Assembly: GCA_037043455.1 (NCBI GenBank)
Contig: JAWPHD010011225.1
Span: 21,825 to 85,824, forward strand
DNA: 64,000 nt
Reading direction: 5' to 3'
From: Cyrtodaria siliqua
Taxonomy: Eukaryota > Mollusca > Bivalvia > Adapedonta > Hiatellidae
Under the pieces are notes generated by a model. The model searched no databases. It saw nothing but the letters and a program-made list of their open reading frames with translations, and was not told where the DNA came from. The translations under genes and the position numbers were made by a program. Positions within the stretch are counted from its first letter, which is position 1, and each line of letters opens with the position of its first letter. Below are positions 49,795 through 60,579 of the stretch, piece by piece.

Positions 49795-49857
49795 TATGAA
49801 GTTTCCATCATATCACGGGGATATGATGGAAACGGGGATATGATGGAAACTTCGCGG
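49795..49857. repeat. Inverted/direct repeat of GTTTCCATCATATC at the PLE fragment edge
   Basis: GAAGTTTCCATCATATC is followed by two copies of its reverse complement (gatatgatggaaac and gatatgatggaaacttc), so alternative 14-17 bp hairpins can form. It lies right where the Penelope-like reading frame becomes recognisable and may mark its truncated junction. Confidence 0.6.
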
Positions 49858-50509
49858 AGGGAGAGCTAAAGAAGGTCGATAACAAACAGCGGGAAGATCT
49901 TCTTCAATATAACAGCGATAAGCAAGCATCTAAGCGGGTGCCACTAGTATTGACTTTCTCCCGAGGTCTACATAACGCGGGTGGAATTCTGAGAAAACAC
50001 ATGAAAACACTATATACATCGGACAGAATGAGAGCAATTTTCCCTCAGCCACCGATAATTGCTTTTAACAGGGACTGTAATATTCAAGACATACTTGTCC
50101 ATAAAAAACGCAATAAGCTGTGTTTTAGTAAAAACAACACAAGCGCACCATGTCGAGCGAAACGCTGCGCTCTGTGCCCGCACATGATGGAAGCAGATAA
50201 GTTCCAGGGCAACGACGGAAAGGTATACAACGTCCGTAACTATATAGACTGTAAGTCTACCAACGTTGTATATGCAGTATTGTGCAAGACCTGCAATAAC
50301 TACATTTATGTTGATACACTATATCAACGCCACCTACTAAATATATCCAGAATCAGGACCAAGCACGACGACCCGGTAGCTGCCCATTTTATAGTGAAGG
50401 CCATAGCGTTAATGACTTTATGGTGATGAGCCTCAAAAAACTGCATGGGGAAGATATGTACCGAAAAACTATCGAGGGCTTATGGAAGAATAAGCTCAGA
50501 ACTTTGTAA
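49810..50509 (+). pseudogene. Penelope-like element C-terminus with GIY-YIG endonuclease remnant
   Basis: The frame is open from about 49810 (GELKKVDNKQREDL) through RVPLVLTFSRGLHNAGGILR, IFPQPPIIAFNRDCNIQDIL, CRAKRCALCPH and NVVYAVLCKTCNNYIYV, then a frameshift at about 50390 leads into FYSEGHSVNDFMVMSLKKL and a TAA at 50507. Known Penelope-like elements have this linker, the CxxC pair and a GIY-YIG domain after the RT. Here the expected YVGETG core is replaced by YVDTLY and the region is shortened, so the nuclease is dead. No RT part is found upstream, so the copy is 5'-truncated, as is common for PLEs. Confidence 0.75.
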
Positions 50510-50584
50510 GCCGTACGGCATCAATACTAAGGAATAGCGCGCCAAACGTTACGTCAGTTCCGTTTACTGTATATATTCATTGTT

Positions 50585-50640
50585 AATAAATACGCCACTG
50601 AGGAAGGCCGCAAGGCCGAAAGCTACGGCATAAATATAAT
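50585..50640 (+). ncRNA. Hammerhead-ribozyme-like core at the Penelope-like element 3' end
   Basis: CTGAGGA (50598-50604, consensus CUGANGA) is followed by AGGCC-GCAA-GGCC, a perfect tetraloop stem, and then GAAA (50618-50621), the two conserved boxes of a hammerhead. Penelope-like elements are known to carry hammerhead motifs in their terminal repeats. Stem III and the cleavage triplet are not convincing here (GCTACGGC), so activity is doubtful. Confidence 0.4.
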
Positions 50641-50929
50641 TGCTAGAGTTTTTATTTATGTACTATATATTATTGGAAAAGGCCAAGTATGTTTAAATTT
50701 TTAGCACTTATGCAAAGTCAAAACGAAAAAATTATTAAATGCCTTAGTGTTTTCGTTTTTAAAGCTTTTGAGATAAGGAAAAATGAAATATTCAGTCAAA
50801 CACAACTTTAAATGAAAAGTTTCTAAATTATGATTGACATATATGTCACCTTCTCCACACAAATACTACGATAACTATTGTTCTGATTATATGACACTGA
50901 CATGACAAAAACAATAATAATTGTACTTG

Positions 50930-50985
50930 ATACGTGTGTGTGTGTATGTGTGTGTGCGTGCGTGCGTGCTTGCGTGCGTGTGTTG
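50930..50985. repeat. (GT)n/(GTGC)n microsatellite
   Basis: tgtgtgtgtgtatgtgtgtg, then cgtgcgtgcgtgcttgcgtg. Confidence 0.95.
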
Positions 50986-51950
50986 TATTTATTTGTACAC
51001 ATTTTACATGTAATCACTGCACCATTTGTTGTATCAATTGTAATTATGTATATCATGTTGTATCCTCACAGGTTAACCGACCGCTGAAATAGTGTGGAAA
51101 ATGGCATAAGCGCATATCAACCATGCACAAACTTATAATAATAATTTTAAGATAAAACTTGTTTTATAGACAGTCATGGAACGGTCATGGAATGGTAATT
51201 TGGCGTTGTGGATCAATCCAATCAAATTACTATACACACTGACATGACACAGATGTCAATCATTATCAAATCAAATCAAGTGTATTGGTATATAATCGAT
51301 ACAGAACTGCCACAAAAACAAATTTAACATACACGTACAAATACAGATAATTCAAATGTCATGCATGAATATATTTGACATGATTAATGTCACATAATAT
51401 GTCCCATTATACAAATATTCCTAGTTGTTTTAATATCACATTAATAAATTATCATATTTCAATTCTTCCACCCTAATGACTTATTTACTTTTGAGTTAAC
51501 ATATCTGTTCTTAGATTAAACATATCATGAACAAATATAACACATAATCATTAAGATCATAGTCATACTTACAAGAAACTATTTAAGTTGTTCACTATTA
51601 TTCATTTGAGAAAATGATGAAATAATAACATGTATTTCCTGAAAGAAGTCATTAACAAGTGTAGCACCAATAGTAGTGCGAACGCCGGATTGCGAATTCA
51701 ACATGTTAACTGAACAATCCAAATAATTAGATGAGGATTGATATTAACCACCACCCACCACCAACAAAAACCCTAAACAAAACTAACAAAAAAGGAATAT
51801 TTACATTTTCCCATTCCAATTCACCTCCCCCTGTCCTCCATGGGAGAGGATCCCATAAACCAATAGAGGGAGGGGGCGCATCATTGATATAGGTGTAGAT
51901 TTTATAAAACAAAACAGACATATGTAAAAAAAAAAAAAACATTCCCTGAT

Positions 51951-52000
51951 GATGATGGGGGGGAGTGTGTGGGGGTGGGGGGGGGAGTGGGGGGGGGACT
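51951..52000. repeat. G-rich tract
   Basis: Several runs of 7-9 G with short spacers on the plus strand; quadruplex-prone simple sequence. Confidence 0.9.
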
Positions 52001-52571
52001 CATTTTTACTTTTTGTTTTCCACTTGGTTAAGGTTGACCTTTGACCTATTGTATGACCTTATATGGCCTAAATGGTAATGGCATCCTAGGTGTGACTGCC
52101 CAGTCCATAAACTTGCATATGTATCGAAGCACCTGACCAACAAATTAAAAAATATGTTTTATGTTTTAAATTTGACGTCGTTTTATTTCACACGTCCGAA
52201 ATTCTAACACTCGGACCGAGACCGGTCCGGTCACTATCGCAGAATAGTGGCCGGATGACATCACACTGCGCAAAGAAGGAAATATGCAAATGAGGTGTAA
52301 TATACAATTATTGTGTAAATGGGTTGTGTTTCTTTTAAATGTTATTAAATTCTCATCGGTTGCCCGTAGCTAAACATTGTTTATAAATTGCGACGTGTGA
52401 GTTTAATAAAACCATCAGGGGCGGATCCAGGATTTCAGCTTATGGGGGTAGCGCCGGCTACGCTAATGACCATGATCTATTCATCATATTATACTAGTGA
52501 AATAAATATGCAAATGAAGGTCGAATCATCACTGGTTCTTTTCCGAACGGCTCTGAGTACATCGGATTTGT

Positions 52572-52626
52572 CTCGTCCATTTCCGTAATTAACCGTTAGA
52601 ACACCATATTACGGAAATGGACGAGG
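52572..52626. repeat. Perfect 18-bp inverted repeat (CTCGTCCATTTCCGTAAT)
   Basis: CTCGTCCATTTCCGTAAT and its exact reverse complement are separated by about 18 bp. Just upstream is 'caggggcggatccagg' (52418), a possible transposon end, so this may be the end of a decayed element. Confidence 0.6.
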
Positions 52627-52703
52627 TAGTTCCGTTGTTACATCGCACGGAGAGGACCGAGTCAACGTACGACAACGTTATATACACGTGTACACTTTGA
52701 CAC

Positions 52704-52928
52704 GTTTACTTTACACCGGTACCCTATCCTCTTTATCAAGCGAAAGTCCCTTCATGATCCGCCTATTGAAAAACAAATGACAACATGATATTGGCAATGG
52801 AATGATAAAAACTTTGTTACCAAACGTGGAATATTCGTTTTGAAATTCGTAAATTTAATTCTAAACAAAATGTGTACAATTAAATCTAAACAAAACTCGG
52901 TGAACACTCTCTTTTGCAACTGAGTATA
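52704..52928. mobile_element. Truncated second copy of the TACTCAGTTGCAAA MITE
   Basis: 'accctatcctctttatcaagcg' to 'ttttgcaactgagtatata' matches 3513-3728; the left terminal repeat is missing. Confidence 0.75.
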
Positions 52929-53089
52929 TATGGGCTGCATTGTATGGGTTTTTCCTTTCATTTGCATTAGATGTCATGTTTATGAAAATTATATCATAAG
53001 CAAGAACAAAGTAAAACTATTAGAGCTATGGTACAAACACCATTAAACTATTCTCAGGGGCGTTCAACACACCTCGTGTATATTTATTA

Positions 53090-53575
53090 ATTCTTACATG
53101 CACCTTTTAGGCATACAGGAAGTTAATCACTGAGGTATTCATGCCTGGTGTATCGAAAGGAGTTCCCAAATATATAATCTCTAACCTTTTTTATGATTAA
53201 AGGCATTTTTGAGTATTTAAGGCCTGTTTTCTGGCTGAAATGACTTTATTGACTTGTCTGTAAGAGCTAAGAACCATTTTCATAGTTGTTTAGCACCTCT
53301 TAAATATGTTCTACTTTCACTTTCAAAATTTTAAGTTGATAAATAAAATCATCAAATGAATGCAGTTTGTTCACGGTGTCGACAAAGATCAGAATTTTCT
53401 TTTCTTATATGCAGAATGACCCCTACTTTCCCCAGCATTTTTCTAGAGAGGCAGGTCTCATGACCAAGAACATGTAAGTGAATCTTAGTTTGAACTTCAT
53501 TTTGAAAAATGGCTAACTAAAAAGTTTGAAAAATATTGTACAGGACTCAATGGGATTTGTTTTACTTCCGGTAAA
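53090..53575. mobile_element. Short (deletion-type) copy of the 9640-13410 element
   Basis: 53108-53220 matches 9650-9760 and continues without a break into 53221-53575, which matches 13056-13400. Between them the long copy has 3.3 kb including the THAP exon. A 64-bp piece (53291-53354) is in the opposite orientation relative to 13127-13189. Percent identity cannot be computed here, but long stretches are near-identical by eye. Confidence 0.75.
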
Positions 53576-53579
53576 CCTT

Positions 53580-56249
53580 TAATCTAGTGTAACAATAGTC
53601 CTTGTATTATCGCCTATTCCAACCCGGGTTTTCATATTAATTGTTTGACTAGTGACTGTTTTAGTTGAAGTAACTAATATTAATATTAAACTATGTATAT
53701 AAATAATCATGCAGACGTCATATACTAGGAAACTGACTGGGAAAGATTTCATTGTTGTGCACTACTTTTGTATATTAACATTCTCGCCCTCGATCGATAG
53801 TATCACCTCTCGTGTTTGGCGCTTGGTATTATGGGGGAAAAAGTAGTCCGGTCAAGTGACGGGACCAAAACTCAGGTTTTAGGACCCAATCTAGACACCC
53901 GGACAAAAGCACTAAACTTTCCTCAAATGTTTGTTTTATATTTCTATGTATTTTTAAAAGGGTCCCCCAAAGGTTCGTGTATCCCTAAATGTATTAGGAT
54001 TATATGCACACCGAATTACCGCACCGCGGATGAAGTCCTGAAAATCAGGAGGGCACCTGCCGAATATCAGTGATGAATTTGAAAAAAATCGAAATGATGT
54101 CAGTATGACGTCAGTATGGTACATTAAGTGTATAGGAAACAGAACAGTTTTTGGTTAGAATGTTACACAGCCGTCAATAACATTGAGTGAAACGGGACAT
54201 GCGCCGTGAAGCAGCCTTACAATTCAGTAACCGGAGTAGTCTTGATCATCTTCGGCGCTTGATTGTAAATACAAACGTCTTGACCATTTGTGCAGAATCA
54301 AATCATTGTGTCCGACAGGTGTCGCTGCGCGATTTACGCCCTATTGTCATTTGTTCTAAAAAAACAATTCACGGGGTGGGTGGGGTGGGGGATGCCCCCG
54401 GAACGCACTAGACCTTGTGCCTACACACCGATTTAGACATAACTACGCCCCTGAAGGAAACATGGCCATTTAGTTTTGGGGAACAAAGAAAAATAATTAT
54501 TGTCTGCTATTTGTATTTTTTGGGGAAACAAGGGAACATCGGAAATATATTTTGAGGAAACAAAGCAAAATATTTTTTGGGGAAAAGGGATTTTCAAGGA
54601 ACAAGGGAACATGGACCGCATCCATGGACCTATGCATTAACTCTTACAGTCATGTTAGTCATTACTTATTAGGTTACCTCCCTTATTGTGAAACTTGTTG
54701 TTGTTGTGTTTTTGCGTTATTGTGTATTGTTGTTCTTTGTTCATTGTATGTATGACATCTTGTTTCACCTTTACTTCCATATTAACCATTGTAAATTTTC
54801 GCTATCAAATAGAATAACACAAATTACTTTCACTTTCGTTTTCGATTTACACTTAGTCTGGTTTTCAGACTGTACTGCGCTTCGCTTGGTCAAGTACAGG
54901 AAACCAGACTATGACGTGGCCCCAGTAATTTCTGAAATAACCCAATCGAGAATACAGCATAATTTCACAACGACAGGATATTATAGACTATATAAGGTAA
55001 GTTTTTCTCTGATACCATACACAAAGATCCCTGATCGTGTTGATTTCAGCTTTAGGTACTGAGTTTAAAGTAGCTATCCCGCCAACACATTTTACAACAT
55101 TTGTACCATATTAAACTGTCAAGACACGCAGTTTTGACTCAGGGGCGTTCCTGGGGCTAATTTAGGTATACGCACCATCGAGTTTACGATTCACAAATTT
55201 GTCTAACCCCCCTATACCTTCAGTTTTTATTGCATTGTTCGCCCTTTTTATTTGTTTGCTTCTTTAATAGCCTGTACGCATGTGCGTGCGTGCGTATGCC
55301 CAGGTACGCCCCTTGCTCACGCGCATACTGTTACATCTTACTTTCTCACGCTTTCTAACAATTTGAACAAAATGTGTTTTTCCCGCGATATTTTTATAAA
55401 TATAAAATTTAGTATGTTTTATACCAAAACTGGGTAAAATCATAAAAAAAAATCCGTATCACTTCCGTATCTTCTGAATGCACGAATTCAGTTAAATCAT
55501 ATAAACAGTGTTGCTATTCGACATAACACGGAATGTGTATCAATTATAAAAAAATGTCACGGTTTCCTGACGATTACAATTCTAATGTCACGGTTTCTCC
55601 CTTACAGCTCCATGGATTTTCCACGACAATAACAGGTTAACCGTAGCTATTAGAAGGTTGGCGAGTGTGGTGGAAGTTCCTTTTGAGGAAGGATCTTCCA
55701 TGTAGGCCTACATACATCAAGTAGATGTCAGTACATCTATGCAAGTCGAAAATGATGAGTATATGTTAACGAGCACACAAATAACAGTGATACAATTGAC
55801 AAATGGTGCTTGTAATACGAAATATGTTCTATTATTTCTTCAAAATGAAACATTTAATACTTATTTGTTGTTTTTTGACTTCGGAGCCAGAAACGACTTA
55901 CTTTTCATAGGATTATCTATATAAGAAATGTCCTCATTGAATGTCACGTGGATGTAAGTTTCAGGCAAGTGGTGCCATACATGGCTACGAGATATAGGGA
56001 AATCATGGTATCCCTAAAGGCTATGCAGGCCTATGGGAAAGGCAATAGTTGTCTGTGACCTATCGCCTTCTATTTATCGCAACGCTGTGTTAATCACCGT
56101 GTAAGCCATATAGCACGGTTAACAATGACAGTTATTGGCGCTCAACACACTGAGATCAAACGTGTTTAAACGCTTTTTGTCTACACGAAATATATAGACA
56201 TACATAATTTTTTCTTTTCTATTACCCAGAATGATTAATATAGATTAAG
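53580..56249. other. Intergenic with transposon scraps
   Basis: 'gtgggggatgcccccggaacgcactagac' then 'ctacgcccctga' (54380-54456) looks like the right end of a CAGGGGCGTAG-type element; its left end was not found with certainty (a CAGGGGCGT is at 53056). 54858-54922 is an inverted repeat (tagtctggtttt ... aaaccagacta) around gcgcttcgc. Confidence 0.4.
55140..55315. mobile_element. Possible small TIR element (CAGGGGCGT ends)
   Basis: CAGGGGCGTTCCTGGG at 55140 and cCCAGGTACGCCCCTTG near 55300-55316 are imperfect inverted repeats; 176 bp, with a gtgcgtgcgtgcg tract inside. No target duplication seen. Confidence 0.35.
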
Positions 56250-56475
56250 TATACTCCTCAAAATAATGTAAGGACCACGTTTTGATTCGTGTCATTCTTT
56301 TCAATTGTGAAATTATTGAACATTTTACTGTCTTTTTGCAGTTTTTAAGTTTAACTTTATTAACAATTGTTACTTGACCCAACCGTATTAACTTTTGATA
56401 TGGATATGAAAAGCAGAATATTAAAGTAATTATTATTGTTCTTTTTGTGGTCCTTAAATTATTTTGAGGAGTATA
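56250..56475. mobile_element. Tc1/mariner-like MITE (TACTCCTCAAAATAAT ends)
   Basis: TATACTCCTCAAAATAATGT, then AAGGACCAC at the left, mirrored by gtggtcctt and attattttgaggagtata at the right: 28-bp near-perfect inverted repeats between TA dinucleotides, 226 bp. It lies 60 bp upstream of the BTB exon acceptor. Confidence 0.8.
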
Positions 56476-56531
56476 TATATATATATGTACTCAAAAAAAC
56501 TAGTTTTAAGTTCTCTTTGTTTTGTTAACAG

Positions 56532-56789
56532 AAAATGACTGCCAACATTAAGACCGACTGGAGGGACACGAAGACGGCCAGTGAATGTCTGAAGCATCTT
56601 TGCTTATCAGACACACTTTGTGATGTTCAGTTTCAAACAACCGGGCGCTAGAACTCTTCCGGCTCATCGCTTTGTACTTGGCATGCGCAGTGCAGTTTTT
56701 GAAGCCATGTGTTATGGTCCGATGGGTAACACCAGTAAAGAGATCTTGCTTGAAGATGACAGTCCTCAGGCATTTGAGTTGGTACTGAA
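56532..56789 (+). pseudogene. BTB/POZ-domain exon (BTBD-like), frameshifted
   Basis: After acceptor gttaacag the sequence reads AAA ATG; from Met at 56535 it encodes KTDWRDTKTASECLKHLCLS and DTLCDVQFQTTG, the first helix and strand of a BTB domain of the BTBD3/6 type. At 56646 one extra base shifts the frame into TAG (56649). Read from 56647, the domain continues as ARTLPAHRFVLGMRSAVFEA, then MCYGPMG and ILLEDDSPQAFELVL, and ends at donor GTAAGT (56790). Such proteins are usually Cullin-3 adaptors, and BTB genes are often expanded in molluscs. No BACK-domain exon was found downstream: a foldback element and a LINE follow. It is either a broken gene copy or a real exon with a one-base sequencing error. 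Confidence 0.75.
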
Positions 56790-56806
56790 GTAAGTTTCAT
56801 ATAGAG

Positions 56807-56953
56807 GATCTTACATTCGTAACTGTGTATTATTGACTTTAATAAACGAGTTGGATAAAATTATAGGATACGAGGCTCGGCCGAGTATGTATCCTATCTT
56901 TTTATCCAACGAGTTTATTGAAGTCAATAATGCACAGTCACGAATGTAAGATT
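56807..56953. mobile_element. 147-bp foldback element after the BTB exon donor
   Basis: Arms of about 65 bp: GATCTTACATTCGTAACTGT ... ATTATTGACTTTAATAAACG pairs with the right half to 56953; the centre is ctcggccgag. It begins 17 bp after the BTB exon splice donor. Confidence 0.8.
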
Positions 56954-56959
56954 CTTTTT

Positions 56960-57880
56960 ATCACATATAACATATCTATGACGTGATAGTTTCACTTTAA
57001 TGTTTCCAATTTACCTTGTATATGGCGGCAATTTGTAAGAGATGTTTACATGACGTCAGCTACGTTACGCGGCTGTAATGCGTTCGCCCTACAAATAATG
57101 AGACACCTTCAACCAAATTTAACGTTACTAACATTCCTTTTATGAAGTATGATTTCAAATTATGATAACTAGTTAAGGTGCCTGAGCGTATCGTATGATA
57201 TACCATGCAAACAATTAGGATTACATGTTTTACTGTATACAAACACAGTGATTCGGTCCTCATTTGCATCTTTAATACACTAATGTATTACCTGAAATAA
57301 TTCATGGCTTTATTGCACTCCCAGAAGCCAATTTATCATGCAAACAAATATGCACTTTTCTGCCTAATAAAGGGGTGACCTAATAAAGATAGAGCAAATC
57401 AGTGCGGAATCCCTTGGCGTTTATTGTACGTAACGCTATCTGACGTCATGCACGTAACTTTGCCTGACTTCATAAAACAAACAAAAAAACAACAACATGG
57501 CGGCGTCTTCGATAAGCGTAACATTCTGAGAAATAGGTAATAATACAGTGCTTTGGGGTGTATAGAATTATTGGTAGTAAAGAATAGTTTCCTGTTTCCA
57601 TTCAATTTTCTCAGCTCATGTATTTTAGATTATTTTAAAACTTTCCAGGCTTGAAGATATATCATATAAGCATACATTTATTCAACGGTGAAATTATTTG
57701 GGACATTTTTCCATGCAAAATGTATCGCTACGTGCAACACCTCTCAGAAAAAATGATTCTATAGTACCTGAATGAAGTGTGTTTTTGAAACGAAAAATTC
57801 ATACTGCCACAATAAACTCAGAAATAAATATTTGCTGTTTTAACAAATGTTAGGGACAAAAGTCAAAATGCAATCATGAT
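56960..57880. other. Between the foldback element and the LINE
   Basis: No BTB downstream exon seen. At 57445 a TGACGTCAT site is followed 50 bp later by acATGGCGGCG, a promoter-like pair, but the frame closes after 10 codons (MAASSISVTF). Confidence 0.4.
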
Positions 57881-58181
57881 TTAAACATATTTTATTGCCA
57901 TATATGTACAAGTAAAATGCAATCGGGTCGGGCCACAAGTGCTACCCACATTAGTTACACCCCTTCCCTACAATGGAGTTTTAACAAATATAATGAATGG
58001 CAATTGCTATTAACACGTATCAATAAACTGGATTAACTACAACATGATATGTAGTAGAACATGTTAAGATCATAAGAAAATAGAAAAAATAAATAAAGAA
58101 AAAGTAGAAGTGGAAGAAAGAATAATGCAACACATGTAACATTGCTCGGATTGCTTAGACAGATAAAATGTAATGGCAAAT

Positions 58182-58835
58182 CTAAGTAAATCGATGACTA
58201 TCTCTAAAGTTTTGAACAGAATTAAAAATCAAACCATTTTCTTGTGTTGTAAGATCTAACCTTCCAAACAATAATGTATTTGAGCTTAAAGGATGAAACG
58301 AACGTGTTGACTGGAAGAGTTCGAGCCTTTCAACATTGAATTGCATACATTCAAAGAAGAAATGATTTGCATCTTCATTACCCTGACCGCAACTGCATTG
58401 AGGCGATTTGCGTAAATAATTTTGAAAAAGATCATTATTGAGATTACTACATGAATTTTTTATCCTAGCATGCATAACCGAAAAAAAACGTACACCAGAA
58501 AAGTAAAAACTAGGAACATTTGAATTAGTAAACATTACTCGCATAAGCTGACCTTTGAATATGTTTAATGAGCCTGAATGTCTAATATCTAAAGGTAAAT
58601 CATTCCAGAGTTTCATAGCTGATGGAATAAATGAATTCATAAAAACAGAGGTTCTAACTGAGGTCTGCGAGAAATTTTCTGCGTTCCTGTGGGGATATGG
58701 AGTCTCTTGCGCTACGATTCTTGGCAGTAGATTTGCCAGGTATTCAGGCACTGTTCCGTTTTTAATTTTATATACAACAGAAAGTTTTAGGAACTTACGC
58801 CGTTCTGATAACGTTAACCATCCTATTTCATTCAT
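58182..58835 (-). pseudogene. LINE C-terminal domain with CxC-H-C cluster
   Basis: A 217-codon open stretch starts with INEIGWLTLSERRKFLKLSV, followed by WNDLPLDIRHSGSLNIFK, a conserved region after the RT in many invertebrate LINEs, and ends with SPQCSCGQGNEDANHFFFEC, a zinc-knuckle-like cluster (C-x-C...H...C). Just upstream (58836-59160) the frame with LEKIQYEAARIVTGLTR can be followed across stops, linking it to the RT. This is the least damaged part of the element. Confidence 0.8.
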
Positions 58836-59179
58836 TAATTAAATTAACAATATATACCGAACGGGTAAGACCGGTCACAATACGTGCAGCTTCATATTGT
58901 ATTTTTTCAAGTTTTTTATTTTCTTATTCGCTGCAGCCATCCCAAACAATATCAGCATATTCTAAGATTGGACGGACATACGATATAATGCCTTACGACT
59001 TAGTGTAAATTTCAAAAGCCTCATAGTTCCAATGATTTTGGAAGCCGAAAGAGATATTTTCGATATGCATATGCCATTTGCCATCATGGCTCAAAGTAAG
59101 GCCTAAACGTTTATGGTGTTCAACAAACGACAACTGGGTGTTGTCTAAAATAAGATTAGGCCGACGCTGTTCATTGTTT

Positions 59180-60480
59180 TTAAAAAAAAAAAAAAGCTTC
59201 AGTTTTACTGGCGTTTAACTGAACTAACCATGTTTTTGACCAATTTGAAACAATGTTTAAATCATGGTTTAGAATACCCTCCATATCATCAATTCTTGAA
59301 GTGGATACTGAAAAAGATCTATCATCGGCAAACAAACGAGCTATACTTAACATATTTTCGGATAGACCATTAACATATATTAAAAACAAAAGGGGTCCGA
59401 GCACAGAGCCTGAGGAACGCCCGCGGTTATGTTTTTGATTTCAGAATACGCGTTTCCGACAAATACTTGTTGCCTTCCATTATTAAGATAACTTTCAATC
59501 CAAGAAAGTAATTTACCATGAACTCCATTTTGCTTAAGTTTAAATAAAATCGCTTTATGCCATACCCTATCAAAAGCTCTAGAGATATCTGCGAATACAA
59601 TACACGTATATTGTTTGGCGTCAAAAGCTTGACAAATATTATGATATACACGATAAGTTGATGAACTGTCGAATGGCCTGTGAGAAAACCAGAAAGTTAT
59701 TAATATGTAAATGGTTATAAATAAACTTATAAACGACCCGTTCAAAAACTTTCCCTTGCACAACTTAGCAGCTAAGATCGGTCTATAATTAGTCGAAATA
59801 TATGTAAGACCTCTTTTGAAAAGTGGCATAACGTTTGCAAATTTCCAAAGGTCCGGAAAATAAGATTCGTTCAACGATCTATTATATAAAATACAAAGAG
59901 GTCTGCAAATCGTTACACTGTTTCTTTCAGTACTTTTTGACTTATTCCATCGTTTCCTGTTGCTTTGTTAACATCTAATATTTTTAAAATATCCATAATT
60001 TCTGATTCGGTAACAGAAATATTGTCTAAACAGGCATCTGTTTTTGTAACACAGTTTGGTAAAACTGCGTTCGTTTCATCGATTGAGGCAATTGAAACAA
60101 AACAATCATTTAAACAGTTTGCTTTATCTACATCAGATGCAGAATATATTATTTCTCCGTTCGATAATGTAGTTTTTAATGGGGGTATAGTTTCAGAATA
60201 TTTATTTGACTTAATAGGGTGTTTTAAAATTTTCCAATATTGACGACGATTGTTTGAGCTGGATTCGATTAATGTACTTTCTATATTATTGAAAAAACGT
60301 TCTTTAGCATATTTTTTTTAATTATTAACTTTATTTCTGAGACGTTTGTATGATATCCAATCCGAATTAGAACGAGATTTAATTGCGATACGTTTTTTTC
60401 GGTCACGTTGTCTTGAAGTTCGACGAATCTCAGAATCATACCAAGGTTGATCATTCGGGCGTATATAGTTACTATGCATA
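59180..60480 (-). pseudogene. LINE reverse-transcriptase fragment
   Basis: The pre-RT linker YIRPNDQPWYDSEIRR lies near 60430-60480, the fingers near 59874 (FPDLWKFANVMPLFK, then TNYRPI), then FADISRAFDRVWHKAILFKL (palm motif A), LSWIESYLNNGRQQVFVGN, ITAGVPQ and, across a frameshift near 59400, GPLLFLIYVNGL and LFADD (the FADD catalytic box, near 59310). The motif order is that of a CR1/L2-like RT. At least three frame breaks (60320, 59750, 59400) disable it. Confidence 0.85.
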
Positions 60481-60579
60481 TTTGAATTAATTCCATAAAC
60501 TTACTCGTAAAATCATTGCTCGCAACTTCTAAATCATTATTATGAAGAAAGGACCAATCAGTATCTTCTATGAGTCTGT

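Larger units (their letters stand above)
50645..52400. other. Intergenic, simple repeats only
   Basis: GT microsatellite and a G-rich tract listed separately; otherwise no genes or motifs recognised. Confidence 0.5.

Noticed and set aside
53056..54456. A single 1.4-kb hAT-like element with CAGGGGCGT ends
   Set aside because: Only about 10 bp of inverted match and no target duplication; recorded only as scattered ends.
54869..54996. Possible internal exon (CTALRLVKYRKPDYDVAPVI...) with tttcag acceptor and AAG|GTAAGT donor
   Set aside because: Its first third is one half of an inverted repeat (tagtctggtttt/aaaccagacta around gcgcttcgc), the protein is unrecognised, and its phase does not fit the 48670 candidate; more likely a transposon scrap.
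57490..57530. acATGGCGGCGTCT as a gene start
   Set aside because: The frame closes after 10 codons and no donor precedes the stop; promoter-like at best.
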